Source of the DNA: Lentisphaerota bacterium
Lineage (GTDB): Bacteria; Verrucomicrobiota; Kiritimatiellia; UBA8416; JAFGIZ01
DNA: 10,804 bases
Direction: 5' to 3'
Assembly (NCBI GenBank): GCA_016929365.1
Contig: JAFGIZ010000234.1
Span: 1-10,804, forward strand
Below are positions 5,551-10,804 of this stretch, in pieces. Positions within the stretch are counted from its first letter, which is position 1. Each line of letters begins with the position of its first letter. The translations under genes and the position numbers were made by a program. Below the pieces are notes generated by a model. That model ran no database searches. It was not told the DNA's origin and saw nothing but the letters and a program-made list of their open reading frames with translations.

Positions 5551-7308
5551 ATGATGCGCGGCGTTATGTCTGAGCAGGATGCCGAATCGAGTGTGCCGGC
5601 GGACGTGCTGACGGCGGCGGTGCGGGAGGGTTTTGCGCGGGCGGGCTTTGCTGAAGCCGACGTGCCCGGCGGGCTGTCGGTCGTGGCCACGGCGAACCCG
5701 GCGTTCGGCGATTACCAGTGCAACGCGGCGATGCCGCTGGCCAAGGCCGTGGGCCGGGCCCCGCGCCGGATCGCGGAGTCCGTGATCGCGGCCTTGCCGG
5801 CGCATCCCTGCCTGGGGCGCGCGGAAGCGGCGGGGCCGGGTTTCATCAACCTGTTCCTGGACGATGCCTGGTTGTGCAAGCAGGGCGCCGCGCTGGGGAC
5901 GGATCCCCGGCTGGGCGTGCCGCGCACGGGGCGGGGGCGCACGATCGTGATGGATTACGGGGGGCCGAACATCACGAAACCGCTGCACATCGGGCATTTA
6001 CGGTCGCCCAACATCGGGGGCGCGCTGGACCGGATGTACCGGCTGCTGGGGTATCGGGTCATCGCGGACAGCCACCTCGGGGATTGGGGCACGCAGTTCG
6101 GCATTACGATCATGGGGTACCGGGAATACGGGGACGCGGAAGCCATGGAGCGGGCGCCGATGGAAGAGCTGGAGCGCGTCTACGTCAAGAGCTACGAGCG
6201 CAGCCGGCGGGACGAGGCCTGGTTGACGCGGTGCCGGGAGGAGCTGGTCAAGCTGCAGGCGGGCGATGCGGAGAACACCGCCTTGTGGAAACGCTTCGTG
6301 GCGTTGAGCCTGGAGGAACTGGACCGGATTTACGGCCGGCTCGGGGTGTCCTTCGATCTCGTGCGGGGCGAGAGCTATTACCGGGACCGGCTGCGGGAGA
6401 CGGTGGCCGTCCTGCGGGAGCGGGGCCTGGCGCGTCCCAGCGAAGGGGCGCTGGCGGTCTTCCTGGAGGACGAAAAGCTGCCCCCCTGCATTGTGCGGAA
6501 AAGCGACGGGGGCTTCAACTACGCCACGACCGACATTGCGACGGTCATGAGCCGGGTCGAGGAGTTTCAGCCGGACCGGATCGTGTACGTGACGGACGAG
6601 CGCCAGCAGTTGCATTTCCGCCAGGTGTTCGCGATCTGCCGCCGCCTAGGTTACGACACGGCGCTGGAGCATGTCTGGTTCGGCCTGATGCGGCTGCCCG
6701 AGGGCACGTTCTCGACGCGGGAAGGCACGGTGATCCGGCTGGAGGCGCTGCTGGATGAAGCGGAACGGCGGGCGCTGGCCGTGGTGCAAGCCGCGAGCCC
6801 GGACATGCCCGCCGCGCGCCAGGCGGAGGTGGCCCGCGCGGTCGGCGTCGGGGCGGTCAAGTACGCGGACCTGAGCCAGAATCCCCAGAGCGTGGTGACG
6901 TTTACGTGGGACAAGGCGCTGGCCCTGGACGGGAATTCGGGGCCGTACCTGCAATATGCGTATGCCCGCATCGCGGGCGTCCGGAACAAGTACGACGCGC
7001 GGTTCCCCGGCCGGGACCCCGAGACGGAACCGCTTCGGTTATCCGAGCCGGTTGAACGCGAGCTGCTGATCCGGCTGGTGCGGTTTCCGGAGACGGTGCG
7101 CCGGGCCGCGGAAAGCGGCAAGCCGAGCATCGTGACGGATTATCTCTACGATCTCGCGCAGGTGTACAGCGCCTACTACCAGGCTGTCCCCTTCCTGAAA
7201 GCGCCGGCGGGTCTGCGCGAAAGCCGGGTCCGGCTGGGGGGGGTTACGGCGCGCGTATTGAGGCGCGGGCTCGAGCTGTTGGGGATCGAGGTCCTGGAGC
7301 GGATTTAG
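5551..7308 (+). CDS. argS: Arginyl-tRNA synthetase
   Basis: Class Ia aminoacyl-tRNA synthetase charging tRNA-Arg. From the ATG at 5551 the protein has 585 residues, close to the 577 of Escherichia coli. An N-terminal additional domain (about 15-105, with NPAFGDYQCNAAMPLAK) precedes the catalytic domain: DYGGPNITKPLHIGHLRS with HIGH at 146-149, LGDWGTQFG (176-184), FNYATTDIA (322-330) and DERQQLHFRQ. The KMSKS-equivalent is FSTREG (387-392), lacking the usual lysine, which is common in ArgS. GNSGPYLQYAYAR (461-473) leads into the DALR-type anticodon-binding domain, ending LLGIEVLERI. A GGGGGG run 5 nt before 5551 could serve as ribosome binding site; ATG at 5554 or 5566 is also possible, but the frame further upstream reads through non-ArgS sequence. 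The stop overlaps the converging pteridine reductase gene by 4 nt. Confidence 0.96.
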   Translation: MMRGVMSEQDAESSVPADVLTAAVREGFARAGFAEADVPGGLSVVATANPAFGDYQCNAAMPLAKAVGRAPRRIAESVIAALPAHPCLGRAEAAGPGFINLFLDDAWLCKQGAALGTDPRLGVPRTGRGRTIVMDYGGPNITKPLHIGHLRSPNIGGALDRMYRLLGYRVIADSHLGDWGTQFGITIMGYREYGDAEAMERAPMEELERVYVKSYERSRRDEAWLTRCREELVKLQAGDAENTALWKRFVALSLEELDRIYGRLGVSFDLVRGESYYRDRLRETVAVLRERGLARPSEGALAVFLEDEKLPPCIVRKSDGGFNYATTDIATVMSRVEEFQPDRIVYVTDERQQLHFRQVFAICRRLGYDTALEHVWFGLMRLPEGTFSTREGTVIRLEALLDEAERRALAVVQAASPDMPAARQAEVARAVGVGAVKYADLSQNPQSVVTFTWDKALALDGNSGPYLQYAYARIAGVRNKYDARFPGRDPETEPLRLSEPVERELLIRLVRFPETVRRAAESGKPSIVTDYLYDLAQVYSAYYQAVPFLKAPAGLRESRVRLGGVTARVLRRGLELLGIEVLERI

Positions 7309-8057
7309 GTTCCGCCGTACAGGGCGCCGCACAGGTGGGCGCCGCCGTCGACGAAGATCACCTGCCCGGTGATGTAGTCGTTTTCGAGCAGGAAGCGCAC
7401 GGCGGCGGCCACCGGTTCCGGCGCGCCCCGCCGGCGCAGGGGCAGCCGTGCCGCGAGCCGGTCGAGGTAGGCCGTGTCTTTCCCTTCGGGCGGCAGGATC
7501 AGCCCGGGCGCCACGGCGTTCACGCGGATTGCCGGAGCGAATTCGAGCGCCATCAGGCGCGTGAGCGTGAAGAGCATGCGTTTGCTGAGATGGTAGGCGG
7601 CATGCCCCGGATCGGCGGCGGTGATGCGCGCATCGAGCATATTGACGATCGACGCGGAACGCCCCCGGCGGGCCAGGGCGCGGCCGAGCTGGAACGGGGC
7701 GAAGGCGTTGACCTGGACGTTGCGCCGGAGCTCCCCGGCTTCCAGGTCCTGCAGTGCCCCGCTGGGGAAAATGGATGCATTATTGACGAGGATAGCGACG
7801 GGTCCGGCCGCCTCCTCGGCCCGGTCGAGCAGGGCATCCGCCTGCGCGGGGTCCTCGAGATCGGCGGCAAGCGGCCAGGCCCTCACGCCGCGCGCGGCCA
7901 GGTCGGCGGCGAGGCGTTCGGCGGCGTCGGCGGAGGCGCGGTAATGCACGACGACATGAACCCCCGCGGACGCCAGGGTTTGCGCCACCGCGCGGCCCAG
8001 CCGCCGGGCGGCGCCCGTCACGAGGGCGATGTGACCGGAAAGCGGGGATACGGACAT
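7305..8057 (-). CDS. Pteridine reductase-type short-chain dehydrogenase (PTR1/FolM-like)
   Basis: A 250-residue NAD(P)H-dependent reductase of the classical SDR fold, probably acting on dihydropterins (dihydromonapterin or dihydrofolate). The evidence is the TGxxxRxG cofactor motif (TGAARRLG, 14-21) instead of the common TGxxxGIG, NNAS (92-95), and a catalytic Asp142-Tyr155-Lys159 set: Asp replaces the usual Ser, and the 13- and 4-residue spacing equals that I recall for Leishmania PTR1 (Asp181, Tyr194, Lys198). NAVAPGLILPP and the C-terminal GQVIFVDGG are standard SDR features. I chose the ATG at 8057, giving MSVSPLSGHIALVTG; an in-frame TTG at 8093 would add 12 unconserved basic residues. 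No clear Shine-Dalgarno precedes the ATG. It diverges from the small basic protein gene and its 3' end overlaps argS tail-to-tail. A generic 3-oxoacyl-ACP reductase is less likely given the Asp. Confidence 0.88.
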   Translation of the reverse strand: MSVSPLSGHIALVTGAARRLGRAVAQTLASAGVHVVVHYRASADAAERLAADLAARGVRAWPLAADLEDPAQADALLDRAEEAAGPVAILVNNASIFPSGALQDLEAGELRRNVQVNAFAPFQLGRALARRGRSASIVNMLDARITAADPGHAAYHLSKRMLFTLTRLMALEFAPAIRVNAVAPGLILPPEGKDTAYLDRLAARLPLRRRGAPEPVAAAVRFLLENDYITGQVIFVDGGAHLCGALYGGT

Positions 8058-8101
8058 GGGCCGTATGATCGGGGAACGCCGGCGGTGTGCCAAGGGAATA
8101 A

Positions 8102-8130
8102 TTGACAGCAGGGGACGCTTCAGGCATAGT
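8102..8130 (+). promoter_or_regulatory. Sigma70-type promoter of the small basic protein gene
   Basis: A perfect TTGACA (8102-8107), a 17-nt spacer and CATAGT (8125-8130, four of six consensus bases) lie about 30 nt before the ATG at 8161. The Shine-Dalgarno AAGGGAG (8145-8151) sits 9 nt from that ATG. It is one of the best promoter matches in the window and, as no terminator is seen after 8316, probably also serves the SH3-domain gene. Confidence 0.75.
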
Positions 8131-8160
8131 CAAGGGTCGTTTGAAAGGGAGTGACATCGC

Positions 8161-8316
8161 ATGAGCCAACATCCCAGCTTGAAATCGATCAGCAAGATCC
8201 GCGAGAAGCGCAACGTCCTGAAGCGTTACGAGCGCATTGACCTGTTGCGGGAGCGCGGAAAGTGGGACGAAAAAGACCGCGCGACGGGCTTGCCGAAGGT
8301 GAAGACACAAACGTAG
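8161..8316 (+). CDS. PVC-superphylum small basic protein
   Basis: A 51-residue protein beginning MSQHPSLKSISKIREKRN, continuing VLKRYERIDLLRERGKW and ending GLPKVKTQT. From memory it matches the small basic protein family (TIGR04137) found in Chlamydiae, Verrucomicrobia, Lentisphaerae and close relatives; I cannot check the accession. It is strongly basic (many Lys and Arg), without membrane segment or signal peptide, and its size and charge suggest binding to RNA or the ribosome, but I know of no settled function. The ATG has a strong Shine-Dalgarno (AAGGGAG, 9 nt) and a near-consensus promoter, which point to high expression. The SH3-domain gene follows 22 nt later, and the pteridine reductase gene diverges on the other side. 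This gene is the main taxonomic marker of the window. Confidence 0.92.
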   Translation: MSQHPSLKSISKIREKRNVLKRYERIDLLRERGKWDEKDRATGLPKVKTQT

Positions 8317-8338
8317 GTTGTCCCGGTCAGGGCAGGCC

Positions 8339-9232
8339 ATGAAACTTCGCCGCTGGATGCTTTCGTTTCTGTGCTGCAGCGCGGCCGCCGCGGCCGCCGC
8401 GGCCGACGTGGAGGTGACCGTGACGGCGGATCGCGTGAACCTGCGCGCCGAGCCGAGTTTGCGCGCCGAAGTGGTCGGGCAGGCGTCGGAGGGGGACCGT
8501 CTGACGGCGACGCCGCCGCTTGACGCGGAATGGGTGCGGATCGTGCCGCCTCCGCAGGTGAGCCTGTGGCTCTACGGCGAGCTGGTTGAAGGCGACCGCG
8601 TGCGCGTCTCGGCCGCCCAGGTGCGGGCGGGCCCCGGCATCAATTACAAGGTCGTCGGCCGGCTGGACAAGGGGCAGACCGTGGAACCGACCGGCCGGCG
8701 GGGCGACTGGTTGAGTATTGAACCCCCGCCGGGCGCCTACCTGTGGATAAGCGGCCGGTACGTGCGGCGCGTCGAGGACAAGCCGCGGCCGGCGCCTGTG
8801 CAACAGGCGGCCGGCCCGCCCGCGCCGCCGGTTCCCGCGCCGCCGTCCGCGGCGATGAAACCCCCGTTGCCCGCCGATACCGTTCGCGCGCCGGCCCCGC
8901 CGGCAGCGCGGCATCCGGCCCGCGAAGCGGGAAGCGCCCCGGCGCCGCCGGCCCTGACGGGGCGCACGTTGGTGCCCGGCAAGCCGCAGGGCACGCGCGT
9001 GATCGAAACGGGTGTCCTGCGGCGCGCGATGTTCGTGTGGCGGCGGCCGAGCCGTTACTCGCTGGCGAAGCGCGACGAGAAAGGCCGCTATTATACCGCC
9101 TGTTTCGTGCTGGGCGATCCGGACACGCTGGGCGCGCTGGCCGGCAAGCCCGTGCGCGCGGCCGGGCGCCTGTACTGGCTGCAGGGCGTGCGCGATCCGG
9201 CGCTCGTGGCCGAAAGCGTGGCCGGCGAATAG
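8339..9232 (+). CDS. Secreted protein with two bacterial SH3 domains
   Basis: A 297-residue protein with an N-terminal signal sequence (basic MKLRRW, then a hydrophobic and poly-Ala stretch, likely cleaved near Ala22-Asp23). Two SH3b-type repeats follow: about 25-80 (VTADRVNLRAEPSLRAEVVGQ) and about 86-142 (VSAAQVRAGPGINYKVVGRL, then GDWLSIEPP). The motif VxxRxxPSxxxxVVGxxxxG of the SH3_3 family is clear in both. A Pro/Ala-rich linker (about 146-208) leads to an unassigned C-terminal domain (209-297) ending LYWLQGVRDPALVAESVAGE. SH3b domains often bind peptidoglycan or other envelope parts, so a periplasmic role is likely. The Cys pair at 12-13 does not make a proper lipobox. The ATG at 8339 fits the signal peptide; a TTG at 8318 would add seven residues. 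It follows the small basic protein gene by 22 nt. Confidence 0.85.
   Translation: MKLRRWMLSFLCCSAAAAAAAADVEVTVTADRVNLRAEPSLRAEVVGQASEGDRLTATPPLDAEWVRIVPPPQVSLWLYGELVEGDRVRVSAAQVRAGPGINYKVVGRLDKGQTVEPTGRRGDWLSIEPPPGAYLWISGRYVRRVEDKPRPAPVQQAAGPPAPPVPAPPSAAMKPPLPADTVRAPAPPAARHPAREAGSAPAPPALTGRTLVPGKPQGTRVIETGVLRRAMFVWRRPSRYSLAKRDEKGRYYTACFVLGDPDTLGALAGKPVRAAGRLYWLQGVRDPALVAESVAGE
8381..8404 (+). repeat. 9-bp tandem repeat in the signal-peptide coding region
   Basis: The unit GCGGCCGCC occurs about 2.7 times in tandem and encodes the poly-Ala end of the signal sequence of the SH3-domain protein. The unit is a multiple of three, so copy changes would lengthen or shorten the Ala run without shifting frame. 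Confidence 0.6.
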
Positions 9233-9265
9233 GGGCGCGGGGAAGAGGCGCTGAAACCCGAGACC

Positions 9266-9279
9266 CCGGCGGAAGCCGG
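9266..9279. other. Short GNRA-type hairpin between converging genes
   Basis: CCGGC (9266-9270) and GCCGG (9275-9279) pair around a GGAA tetraloop in the 49-nt gap between the SH3-domain gene (ends 9232) and ispH (ends 9282). There is no T-tract on either side, so at best it is a weak terminator or 3'-end stabiliser. Nothing else is seen in this gap. Confidence 0.3.
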
Positions 9280-9281
9280 CC

Positions 9282-10112
9282 TCAGAAACTTTCCAGGCGT
9301 TTTCTGACAGCCTCGATCACCCCGGCGGGCGTGGACGCGCCGGCGGTCAGTCCCACGGTCCGGCAGTCGCGGAGGGTTGCGGGATCGATCTGCCCGGCAT
9401 GCTCGACATGCACGGTGCGGCCGTGGCGCCGGGCCAGGGCGACGAGCCGCATGGTGTTGGCGCTGTGCGCGTCTCCCACGACGACGATGGCCTCGGTCCG
9501 GCGGGCGAGATCCACGAGCTCGGCCTGCCGGTTGCGGGTGGCCTCGCAGATGGTATTGACCGTCTCGGCGGCGGGAAAGCGGCGGCGCACGGCCGCGGCG
9601 ACGGCGTCGAAATCTTCAGTAAACTGGGTGGATTGCGAGACGAGGCAGACCGGTCCGGGGGCGGGCGCCAGGGCCTCCACGTCGCGGGGGCCGGTCACGA
9701 CGGTGCCCCGGCCCTCGGCGTAGCCCAGCAGGCCGACGACCTCCGCGTGCCCCGGGTCGCCGAGAATCAGAATGCGGCAGCCGCGCCGCGCGTAGCGGCG
9801 GATGGTACCCTGGATCCGGGCCACGTCGGGACATGTGGCGTCCACGAGGGTCAGCGGGAGTCCCTGCAGGGTGCGGCGCCGCTCGGGGGCGATGCCGTGC
9901 GCGCGAATGAGCAGGCAGGCCCCGTCCTGCAGGGCGGCGGGGTTCGTGCACGTGCGGATGCCGCGCTGCGCCAGTTCCTGCATGACGCCGCGGTTATGAA
10001 TCAGGGGGCCGTCGGTAAACACGCGGCCCTCACGCCCCAGGCGCTCCGCCGTCTCCACGGCGCGCCGCACACCCCAGCAGAAACCGGCGGATCTGGCGAC
10101 GAGGACCTTCAC
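9282..10112 (-). CDS. ispH: 4-hydroxy-3-methylbut-2-enyl diphosphate reductase (IspH/LytB)
   Basis: Last enzyme of the MEP pathway: an iron-sulfur protein reducing HMBPP to IPP and DMAPP, cytoplasmic. The 276-residue product has the three cluster cysteines in FCWGV (Cys12), DATCPDV (Cys94) and NTICEAT (Cys189). Substrate residues are also present: His39 (LIHN), His72 (RAHG), GHAEVVG with His122 and catalytic Glu124, SQST (160-162), SANT (Ser217, Asn219) and AGASTP (Ser260). It is somewhat shorter than the about 316-residue Escherichia coli enzyme but complete. The start is GTG (10110-10112), overlapping the upstream gene's TGA in a GTGA junction with no Shine-Dalgarno, so translation is probably coupled to that gene. 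The 3' end converges on the SH3-domain gene 49 nt away. Confidence 0.96.
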   Translation of the reverse strand: MKVLVARSAGFCWGVRRAVETAERLGREGRVFTDGPLIHNRGVMQELAQRGIRTCTNPAALQDGACLLIRAHGIAPERRRTLQGLPLTLVDATCPDVARIQGTIRRYARRGCRILILGDPGHAEVVGLLGYAEGRGTVVTGPRDVEALAPAPGPVCLVSQSTQFTEDFDAVAAAVRRRFPAAETVNTICEATRNRQAELVDLARRTEAIVVVGDAHSANTMRLVALARRHGRTVHVEHAGQIDPATLRDCRTVGLTAGASTPAGVIEAVRKRLESF

Positions 10113-10648
10113 GAGGCGGTTCGGGGACCCGACCAGGCTGCCGGCGCGGCGCGCGTGCCCTGCAGATACAGAAGGGCTTTATCCACGCTTTCGCGCAAGG
10201 CCCGCAGGCGGTCCAGCTCGCGCCAGGCGACAAGCTCTTCGATCCATTCCGCGAAGCGGTCCTCTTCCAGGTCGTCAAGGTCTTCGATCAGGCGCCAGGT
10301 TTGTCCGTTCCAGTCGTAGTAAATCCGGTCGATCCGGTACGCATAGGGTTTGCGCAGGGGCGTCAGCAGGCGGTTGAGCATGGCGGCATCACAGCCGGCG
10401 GCCACAAGGACGCCGAGGAAGATCAGCTCCGTCTCCTGGGCATGGTTCAGCTTGTGCCCGTTGCGGGGGTCGAAGCTGAGCAGCTTCTGGTCGTACAGCT
10501 GAACGGCGCTGTACCAGTTGACGCCGAGCTCCCGGCAGATGACCTGCGGCTTGCGGGGCAACCGCGAGTACTCGGAAAGCGGGAAAAGCGTGGGGGCGAC
10601 CTCCTGCTGCTCGGGACGCACGCGTGCGGTCTCGATACCGCGATTCAT
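10109..10648 (-). CDS. Uncharacterised protein, possibly MerR-like winged helix, coupled to ispH
   Basis: I cannot assign a family with certainty. From the ATG at 10648 the protein has 179 residues. An Arg/Glu/Gln-containing N-terminus is followed by a segment (about residues 30-65, PRKPQVICRELGVNWYSAVQLYDQ then KLLSFDP) that resembles the helix-turn-helix of MerR-type regulators, where a short helix, ELGVNWYS and LYDQKLL correspond to HTH and wing. A middle part with LIFLGVLVAAGCDAAMLNRLL could be a hydrophobic core helix pair, followed by RIDRIYYDWNGQTWRLIEDLDD and a charged, Leu-rich C-terminal helix (WIEELVAWRELDRLRALRESVDKALLYL) that may be a coiled coil. The start has GGAGG (10659-10663) 10 nt upstream; a longer frame to 10726 lacks this. 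Its stop overlaps the ispH GTG start. The regulator idea is an inference from a short resemblance. Confidence 0.75.
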   Translation of the reverse strand: MNRGIETARVRPEQQEVAPTLFPLSEYSRLPRKPQVICRELGVNWYSAVQLYDQKLLSFDPRNGHKLNHAQETELIFLGVLVAAGCDAAMLNRLLTPLRKPYAYRIDRIYYDWNGQTWRLIEDLDDLEEDRFAEWIEELVAWRELDRLRALRESVDKALLYLQGTRAAPAAWSGPRTAS

Positions 10649-10689
10649 TTCGCCTTTTCCTCCTCCGCCCTCCACGTTCAGAATTACAG

Positions 10690-10717
10690 TTGACGGGTGC
10701 GGCGTCAAGGTTAGACT
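10690..10717 (+). promoter_or_regulatory. Possible promoter for the plus-strand gene at the right edge, with an inverted repeat
   Basis: TTGACG (10690-10695) is followed by a 16-nt spacer and TAGACT (10712-10717, four of six). The -35 is also one arm of a perfect inverted repeat, TTGACG-N7-CGTCAA (10690-10708). The opposite arm gives a TTGACG reading on the minus strand towards the gene at 10648, but its -10 (TAATTC at 10681-10686) is poor. The layout would suit a divergent operator. Confidence 0.4.
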
Positions 10718-10724
10718 TTGGCGC

Positions 10725-10804
10725 ATGATTTCGAGCCTGATGAACGGATACGAGTGGTGGCGGGTGGCCGCGTTTTTCGGTGTTGTCCTGGCGGCGCTGG
10801 TGAC
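10725..10804 (+). CDS. Start of an uncharacterised, probably membrane-anchored protein (cut by window edge)
   Basis: An ATG at 10725 opens a frame that stays open to the right edge: 26 codons reading MISSLMNGYEWWRV, then a hydrophobic run AAFFGVVLAALV that looks like an N-terminal membrane anchor or signal segment. There is no convincing Shine-Dalgarno; with the -10 at 10712-10717 the transcript would begin almost at the ATG, so the mRNA may be leaderless. An in-frame ATG at 10740 is an alternative. Too little is visible for a function. Confidence 0.45.
   Translation, partial: MISSLMNGYEWWRVAAFFGVVLAALV

Noticed and set aside
4475..5554. Plus-strand frame opposite the membrane protein
   Set aside because: Glu/Gly/Asp-rich shadow without domain features, running into the argS leader.
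4431..5690. 419-codon minus-strand frame overlapping the membrane protein gene and argS
   Set aside because: Arg/Pro/His-rich nonsense product that crosses the divergent promoter gap and runs into argS; the neighbouring frame gives a coherent membrane protein.
8058..8093. TTG start at 8093 for the pteridine reductase
   Set aside because: It would add 12 basic residues before the conserved SDR start, and no ribosome binding site supports it.
9233..9281. Intrinsic terminator between the SH3-domain gene and ispH
   Set aside because: A 5-bp GC stem exists, but no T-tract follows on either strand, so I list it only as a hairpin.
9399..10319. Plus-strand frame opposite ispH
   Set aside because: Shadow of ispH, which has all cluster cysteines and substrate residues.
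10649..10726. ATG at 10726 for the protein upstream of ispH
   Set aside because: The extension crosses the Shine-Dalgarno GGAGG and the divergent promoter repeat; the ATG at 10648 has a proper SD.
1..10804. CRISPR array, tRNA, rRNA, transposase, phage or toxin-antitoxin genes
   Set aside because: No regularly spaced repeats, cloverleaf, transposase motif or terminal inverted repeats were seen on reading both strands; all coding space is explained by housekeeping or envelope genes.

Overview
This is a GC-rich, gene-dense bacterial chromosomal window. Its best taxonomic marker is a 51-residue basic protein (8161-8316, starting MSQHPSLK and ending GLPKVKTQT). It matches, from memory, the small basic protein family known from Chlamydiae, Verrucomicrobia, Lentisphaerae and relatives. 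With the high GC content this suggests a free-living PVC-superphylum bacterium of the Verrucomicrobia/Kiritimatiellota type. No rRNA or protein tree could be run, so that placement is an inference. I see no mobile element, CRISPR array, tRNA or rRNA.

Left half (1-5404), all on the minus strand, so read from right to left. A putative six-pass membrane protein with a proline-rich N-terminus (5404-4409) precedes UDP-glucose 6-dehydrogenase (ugd, 4361-3039). A rho-independent terminator overlaps the ugd stop codon. A clear sigma70-type promoter (2955-2984) then opens a second unit: ribosomal protein bS21 (rpsU), a TIM-barrel sugar-phosphate isomerase/epimerase-like protein joined to rpsU by a GTGA stop/start overlap, GDP-mannose 4,6-dehydratase (gmd), and a GDP-4-keto-6-deoxymannose reductase-type SDR (rmd-like) whose C-terminus runs off the window at position 1. 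Together these genes make UDP-glucuronate and, most likely, GDP-6-deoxy-D-mannose (GDP-D-rhamnose), which are precursors for surface polysaccharide or glycan decoration.

Middle (5551-8316). Arginyl-tRNA synthetase (argS) lies on the plus strand and collides tail-to-tail, with a 4-nt overlap, with a minus-strand pteridine reductase-type SDR (PTR1/FolM-like). Divergent from that SDR is the PVC small basic protein gene, which has a textbook promoter (TTGACA-N17-CATAGT) and ribosome binding site.

Right part (8339-10804). A secreted protein with two SH3b domains follows the small basic protein at 22 nt and probably shares its transcript. Converging on it is ispH (isoprenoid biosynthesis), which is coupled by a second GTGA overlap to an upstream uncharacterised 179-residue protein with a possible MerR-like winged helix. 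A divergent plus-strand gene, probably membrane-anchored, starts at about 10725 and leaves the window.

Most of the window is housekeeping and cell-envelope genes in ordinary order. The points worth following are the bS21-led nucleotide-sugar operon, the two SD-less GTGA junctions, the uncharacterised partner of IspH, and the two uncharacterised envelope proteins. I found no convincing new defence, mobile or catalytic system.
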